Source: Rubrivivax sp. (GTDB lineage Bacteria; Pseudomonadota; Gammaproteobacteria; Burkholderiales; Burkholderiaceae_C). Taken from it: a stretch of DNA of 64,000 nt. This document shows positions 59,514-64,000 of the stretch, in pieces. Position 1 is the stretch's first letter; each line of letters starts with the position of its first letter. The position numbers were made by a program, and so were the translations under genes. The notes below the pieces were generated by a model. It saw only the letters and a program-made list of their open reading frames with translations, was not told the origin of the DNA and made no database searches. The stretch covers positions 1 to 64,000 of the forward strand of contig JADMJD010000006.1 of NCBI GenBank assembly GCA_018780805.1. Direction: 5' to 3'.

Positions 59514-60635
59514 GTGGCAGTGGCAGCCGGCGCAAATGGCATGGTGGCGGTGATGCCACCGGCGCTGTCGTGCCACCTTGATCTGGTCCGCTTCGTGGCG
59601 GCCTTTGCCGTGCTGCTGGCGCACCTGGCCCTGGCGCCTTTCACCGACGACGCGCTTTGGTGGCCGCTGGGCCACTACGGCGAGGCGGCCGTGGCGGTGT
59701 TCTTCGTGCTGTCAGGCTATGTGATCGCGTATGTGACCCAGGCGCGAGAGACCGATGGCAGGCGCTTTGCCGTCGGCCGGTTCTCGCGGCTGATGTCGGT
59801 GGCCGTGCCGGCGCTGCTGGTCACGGCGGCCAGCGATGCTGTGGTGGCCTTTCTGCAACCGGCGTTCTATGCGCGACCGGAGGTGGGTGGGTCCACTGGG
59901 CTCTGGTCCGGCTACCTGGCGTCACTGCTCTTCATCAACGAGTGGCGCATCTTCGGGCTGGGTGCGGTTTTTCCGGGCTCGAACAGCCCGTGGTGGTCCT
60001 TGAGCTTCGAGGCCACGTACTACCTGGTGGCAGGCCTGTTTTTGTACTTCCGGCGCCGCTGGTGGTTCCTGCTGGCGTTCTTGGTGCTGGTCCTGGCGGG
60101 GCGCACCGTGATTGCCCTGTTTCCGCTGTGGCTGCTGGGCTTCGCGCTTTACAGCCGGCCGCCGGCCTGGCCGTTTTCGGGCAGCGCCACCACTGCGATC
60201 TTCTGGGGCTCGCTCCTTGTGCTGCTGGCCTTGCCATTGACGCAGGGCTGGTGGCCGTCCAGCAAGGACTGGTTCTACATGCCCTGGGGCCGTGGCCCCT
60301 ACAACCGCGACCTGGTGGCCGATTACCTTGTGGCCGCCGTCTTCGGGCTGCACCTCCTGGCAGCGCGCCACCAGCTGCCAACGAGTGCCACGACGGCGTC
60401 GCGGTGCGCCGCCTGCGTGCATTGGCTCGGCTCGCTGACCTTTCCTTTGTACCTGTGCCACTACCCGCTGCTGGGACTGGCCGCGGTACTTTCGCCGTTT
60501 GAACGGTCTTCCGGCGGCCACGTGGCGCTGGTGCTGGTGCTGACCCTGGGCTGCGCCGCGTTGGTGGCGCCCTGGAGTGATCGACTCAAGCACAGCATGC
60601 GGCGCGGTTTGCAGCGTCGCGTGCGGCTGAAATAG
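59514..60635 (+). CDS. Acyltransferase family 3 membrane protein
   Basis: 373 aa; LDLVRFVAAFAVLLAHLAL, AVAVFFVLSGYVIAYV, RFSRLMSVAVPALLV. Confidence 0.9.
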   Translation: MAVAAGANGMVAVMPPALSCHLDLVRFVAAFAVLLAHLALAPFTDDALWWPLGHYGEAAVAVFFVLSGYVIAYVTQARETDGRRFAVGRFSRLMSVAVPALLVTAASDAVVAFLQPAFYARPEVGGSTGLWSGYLASLLFINEWRIFGLGAVFPGSNSPWWSLSFEATYYLVAGLFLYFRRRWWFLLAFLVLVLAGRTVIALFPLWLLGFALYSRPPAWPFSGSATTAIFWGSLLVLLALPLTQGWWPSSKDWFYMPWGRGPYNRDLVADYLVAAVFGLHLLAARHQLPTSATTASRCAACVHWLGSLTFPLYLCHYPLLGLAAVLSPFERSSGGHVALVLVLTLGCAALVAPWSDRLKHSMRRGLQRRVRLK

Positions 60636-60642
60636 GGGCGGC

Positions 60643-61965
60643 TCAGCGTGCGCCGGCCGGGGCGGGCGTCTGGCGCCAGGCCAGGCCCAGGCCGTCGGCA
60701 TCCCGGAACCAGTCCCGGGTGTCGGCGACCAGGTTGTCCCGTGCGTCCAGCTGACTGCCTTTCCGCGCGCGGATGGCGCCGTCCAGCAGGTTGTCACGAA
60801 CCTCCGCCGAACTGGGCTCACCGCGCAGCTGGATGCCGGCGGTGTTGATCAAGGTGTTGTTCTGCAGCAGGGTCTGCACGGCGGTGTTCACGTCCAGGCC
60901 GCTGTCGTTGCAGTGGGCGATGATGTTGTGCCGTGCCACGCCACCGCTGAACTCCGACACGCAGCGCTGGTCGCGGCAGTAGGGGGTGCCCGTCCCGCCG
61001 CCGCCGAACGACAAACCCACGCGCACGCCGGGTTGCGAGATGTCGCGCGGGGTGCACACCACCAGGTTGCGCTCAAAGACACCATCGCTGCCACCGCCCT
61101 TCATGAAGGCGGCAAAGGCCACGCCGTTGCCGCCGGACTTGACGATGTTGCTGATCAGGTTGTCGGTGACTTGCCAGCCGGACGCGGCGACGATGTCGAT
61201 GGGCACCACCGACCGCACGGTGTGCCGCGGCGTGCTGTTGCTGAGCAGGTTGAACTCGATGCGGCCGTTGTCCGGGAAGTTGTCACCTTCGCCGTTCACC
61301 TTCAAGTGGGCATTGAAGTCGCGCATGCGGTTGTCGCGCACCACCACGTCGCGCGCTGCGCCGACGATCTGCAGCGCGTGTTCACAGTCGTCGTGGACCT
61401 TGCACACCCCTTGAAAATCCAGGCCCTCGACCACCCAGTACGGCTGTGTCATGCGGATGGCCATCGTGGCGGTCACCTTCAGCAGCGCGGTGCCACGCTC
61501 GGCGGGGCGCACGATGATGGGTTCGGCTGGCGTGCCCGGGTGGCCAGTGCGCAGCCGTTGGGCCACGGCGTAGGTGCCGGGTGCAAGCGTCACCGTCTGG
61601 CCGGCCGTCGCGTTCATCAGCGCCCTGCTCAACTCGTCGACGTTGCGCACGTAGTGGTCGTTGCCGCTGACCGCCGCCACGCCCGTCTGCAGGCGTGGCC
61701 CGCGGCCCAACGTGGGCACGTCGGCCAGGTCCACCGGCCGCTCCACGCGCCGCTGCACCCAGTCCAGCAGCGGCACGAAGACGGCCTCCAGTTTGTCGTG
61801 GTGGTCCAGCCGGCGCTTGAGGTAGCGCACCCCTTCGCCGGGCGAACGAGCGGTTGCTTCCGCCCAGATCTGCCCGGGTGAGGCGCGCAGCAGAGACAGC
61901 GCGACCATCGCGCTGGCCAACGCCAGGACAGCGCCGCCAGCGAGCAGCCAGCGCCAGCGTTTCAC
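60643..61965 (-). CDS. Membrane-anchored right-handed beta-helix protein (polysaccharide lyase/chondroitinase B-like fold)
   Basis: About 440 aa from GTG at 61965 (KRWRWLLAGGAVLALASAMVAL); beta-helix repeats NRMRDFNAHLKVNGEGDNFPDNGRIEFNLLSNST; overlaps DUF2817 stop. Confidence 0.75.
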   Translation of the reverse strand: MKRWRWLLAGGAVLALASAMVALSLLRASPGQIWAEATARSPGEGVRYLKRRLDHHDKLEAVFVPLLDWVQRRVERPVDLADVPTLGRGPRLQTGVAAVSGNDHYVRNVDELSRALMNATAGQTVTLAPGTYAVAQRLRTGHPGTPAEPIIVRPAERGTALLKVTATMAIRMTQPYWVVEGLDFQGVCKVHDDCEHALQIVGAARDVVVRDNRMRDFNAHLKVNGEGDNFPDNGRIEFNLLSNSTPRHTVRSVVPIDIVAASGWQVTDNLISNIVKSGGNGVAFAAFMKGGGSDGVFERNLVVCTPRDISQPGVRVGLSFGGGGTGTPYCRDQRCVSEFSGGVARHNIIAHCNDSGLDVNTAVQTLLQNNTLINTAGIQLRGEPSSAEVRDNLLDGAIRARKGSQLDARDNLVADTRDWFRDADGLGLAWRQTPAPAGAR

Positions 61966-63041
61966 GCCCTGGCCAGGCCCACCACCGCCTGCCGCGCCGC
62001 CGTCAGCCCCTGGGCCACGATCTGCGCCTTCCAGGCGTCGGTGTCGGTGTAGAACACATCGCGCAGCTGTTGTTTGATGGCCTGGCGCTGCGGGCCTTGC
62101 ACATCGGGGTGGTTGGCCAGCCACTGGTCGGCGCGCAGGGCCAGCATCACCTCGTCCCAGGGCACCGTGCCGTACTCCAGCGCGATGCCGGTGTAGCGGG
62201 CCTGCGGGCATGCCTGCTCGGCCGCCAGCCACATCAGGCCGGTGAGTTTGGCCGAGGTGGAGCTGCCGTCGTAGATCGAGGTCACGTCGGCCCCCCACCA
62301 GGCGCGGGCACGCGCCAGCGCGGCGGCGTCGTCGCGGCTGGCAAAGATTTTTTCGCCGTGGCCGCTGGGGCCCAGGCCGGTGTGCAGGTCGATCCAGCCC
62401 AGGCGCTGCGCCTGCTGACCGTGGGCCTGCAGCACACGCCGCAGCGTCTGCTGGCTCCAGGTGGCGGCCGTGCCACCGAAGAACAGGCCCTGCGGGCGCG
62501 TGTGTTGGCCGCTGCTGATGGCGGCTTGCAGCGCCTTCTCGCCATGCCGTGCCGCATAGGCCTGCAGCCGGGCTTCGGCGGCAGGCGAAGGCCATTCGTC
62601 GGGCACGATGGCCGTGGCCAGTTCGTCGTACGCGGGGTTGGCCGGCAGCGGCACGCTGAAGTCGTGGAAGTTGCGGTTCAGGTCCACGTTTTCATGCGTG
62701 GTGCGCCGCCACCACGAAAAGCCCCAGGGGTTCAGCGCGTGCAGGTACAGCACGGCCACACCGGCCGCATGCGCGTGCTGCCGGAAGGCCGCATCGGCCA
62801 GCAACGCCCGCTGCACACCCGAGCCGCAAAACCCTTCCACGCCGTGGCAGGCGCTGCTGACCAGCAGCAGGGCGGGGGCGTCGGCCGGGCCGTCGCGCAC
62901 GACGTCCAGGGCAAGTTCTTCGCCGTCCTGTCCGCTCAGCGGATGGGGGTGCGATTGCACGGCCAGGCCGGCCGCCTGTGCAGCGGCCAGGAAGCCGGCT
63001 CGGGCCTCGGCGTAGCGCTGCGCAAAGAAGGCTGCGCTCAT
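61962..63041 (-). CDS. DUF2817 family metallopeptidase (M14-like)
   Basis: ALLLVSSACHGVEGFCGSGVQ, NPWGFSWWRRTTHENVDLNRNFHDF; start MSAAFFAQRYAEARAGF at 63041 overlaps downstream stop. Confidence 0.85.
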   Translation of the reverse strand: MSAAFFAQRYAEARAGFLAAAQAAGLAVQSHPHPLSGQDGEELALDVVRDGPADAPALLLVSSACHGVEGFCGSGVQRALLADAAFRQHAHAAGVAVLYLHALNPWGFSWWRRTTHENVDLNRNFHDFSVPLPANPAYDELATAIVPDEWPSPAAEARLQAYAARHGEKALQAAISSGQHTRPQGLFFGGTAATWSQQTLRRVLQAHGQQAQRLGWIDLHTGLGPSGHGEKIFASRDDAAALARARAWWGADVTSIYDGSSTSAKLTGLMWLAAEQACPQARYTGIALEYGTVPWDEVMLALRADQWLANHPDVQGPQRQAIKQQLRDVFYTDTDAWKAQIVAQGLTAARQAVVGLARA

Positions 63042-64000
63042 GGGCGCGGCGTGTTCAGCCACTTCTCGGCCAGCCGCACCCAGGCCGTGGCCCCCAGCGG
63101 GATCAGCTCGTCGTTGAAGTCGTAGCTGGGGTTGTGCAGCATGCAGGGGCCGAGACCGTGGCCGCCTTCGCGGTGCTCACCGTCGCCGTTGCCGATCAGG
63201 AAATAACAGCCCGGTTTGGCCTGCAGGAAGAAGCTGAAGTCCTCGGCGCCCATCGTGGGCTCGAATTCGAAGACGTTCTGCGGGCCGACCACCTCACCCA
63301 GCAGGCCGCGCACAAACTCGGTCTCGGCCGGGTGGTTCACGGTGGGCGGGTAGTTGCGGTGGAAGCTGAACTCGCACGTCGTCTCGAAAGCCGCGCAGGT
63401 CGCCTCGGCGATCACCTTCATGCGTCGCTCGATCATGTCCAGCGTCTCGGTCGTGAAGGTGCGCACCGTGCCCTGGATCTCGCAGCTGTCGGGGATCACG
63501 TTGGTGGCTTCGCCGGTGTGGATCATCGTGACCGAGATCACCGCAGTCTCGATGGGGCGTTTGTTGCGCGTGACGATGGTCTGGAAGGCCTGCACCATCT
63601 GGCAGGCCACTGGCACCGGGTCGATGCCGTTGTGCGGCAGTGCGGCGTGCGCGCCCTTGCCGCGGATGGTGATCTTGAACTCGTTGGAGCTGGCGAACAC
63701 CGGCCCCGACTTGACGGCGAACTGCCCCGCCGCCATGCCCGGCCAGTTGTGGGCGCCGAACATGGCCTCCATCGGGAACTGCTCGAACAGGCCGTCCTTG
63801 ATCATCTCGCGCGCACCGCCGCCGCCTTCTTCGGCCGGCTGGAAGACCAGGTACACCGTGCCGTCGAAGTTGCGGTGTCTGGCCAGGTGTTTGGCCGCCG
63901 CCAGCAGCATCGCGGTGTGGCCGTCGTGGCCGCAGGCGTGCATCTTGCCGGGGTGCTTGCTGGCATGGGCGAAGGTATTGCCCTCGGTCACCGGCAGCGC
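63038..64000 (-). CDS. M20 family amidohydrolase (hippurate hydrolase-like), 5' truncated by window
   Basis: KMHACGHDGHTAMLLAAAKHLA, FQPAEEGGGGAREMI, MGAEDFSFFLQAKPG; frame open to the window edge. Confidence 0.93.
   Translation of the reverse strand, partial: ALPVTEGNTFAHASKHPGKMHACGHDGHTAMLLAAAKHLARHRNFDGTVYLVFQPAEEGGGGAREMIKDGLFEQFPMEAMFGAHNWPGMAAGQFAVKSGPVFASSNEFKITIRGKGAHAALPHNGIDPVPVACQMVQAFQTIVTRNKRPIETAVISVTMIHTGEATNVIPDSCEIQGTVRTFTTETLDMIERRMKVIAEATCAAFETTCEFSFHRNYPPTVNHPAETEFVRGLLGEVVGPQNVFEFEPTMGAEDFSFFLQAKPGCYFLIGNGDGEHREGGHGLGPCMLHNPSYDFNDELIPLGATAWVRLAEKWLNTPRP

Overview
GC-rich window, most likely from a Burkholderiales-type betaproteobacterium (inferred from gene content; I could not run a search). 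About 45 kb of it is an exosortase A (XrtA/EpsH) / PEP-CTERM exopolysaccharide locus. Left arm: the 3' end of gltB, then gltD, then a minus-strand block (priming glycosyltransferase, prsK, prsR, prsT). Next is a minus-strand, translationally coupled four-gene 'HPr-rel-A' cassette (Cys-rich secreted protein, PqqD-like protein, HprK-like kinase, nucleotidyltransferase), followed by a PEP-CTERM substrate gene with a convincing sigma-54 (-24/-12) promoter. The plus-strand core follows: export lipoprotein, chain-length protein, BY-kinase with a (YG)6 tail, outer-membrane barrel, ATPase, deacetylase, FemAB, glycosyltransferase, XrtA-EpsI and amidotransferase. A compositionally distinct variable glycan region (about 27-47 kb) carries glycosyltransferases, an ATP-grasp/LMW-PTP fusion, an O-ligase, FkbM, sulfotransferase, a Tat lipoprotein and a flippase. 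It ends in the conserved but unexplained acyl-carrier cassette (GNAT/FemAB, hydrolases 1 and 2, ACP, acyl-CoA ligase, PLP decarboxylase). The right arm is housekeeping: an mla lipid-transport operon, RpiR regulator, zwf, tal, pgi, an acyltransferase, two beta-helix proteins and two peptidases/amidohydrolases. Best candidates for poorly described biology are the HPr-rel-A cassette with its candidate substrate and the ACP/decarboxylase cassette. I recognised no rRNA, tRNA, CRISPR array or intact mobile element.
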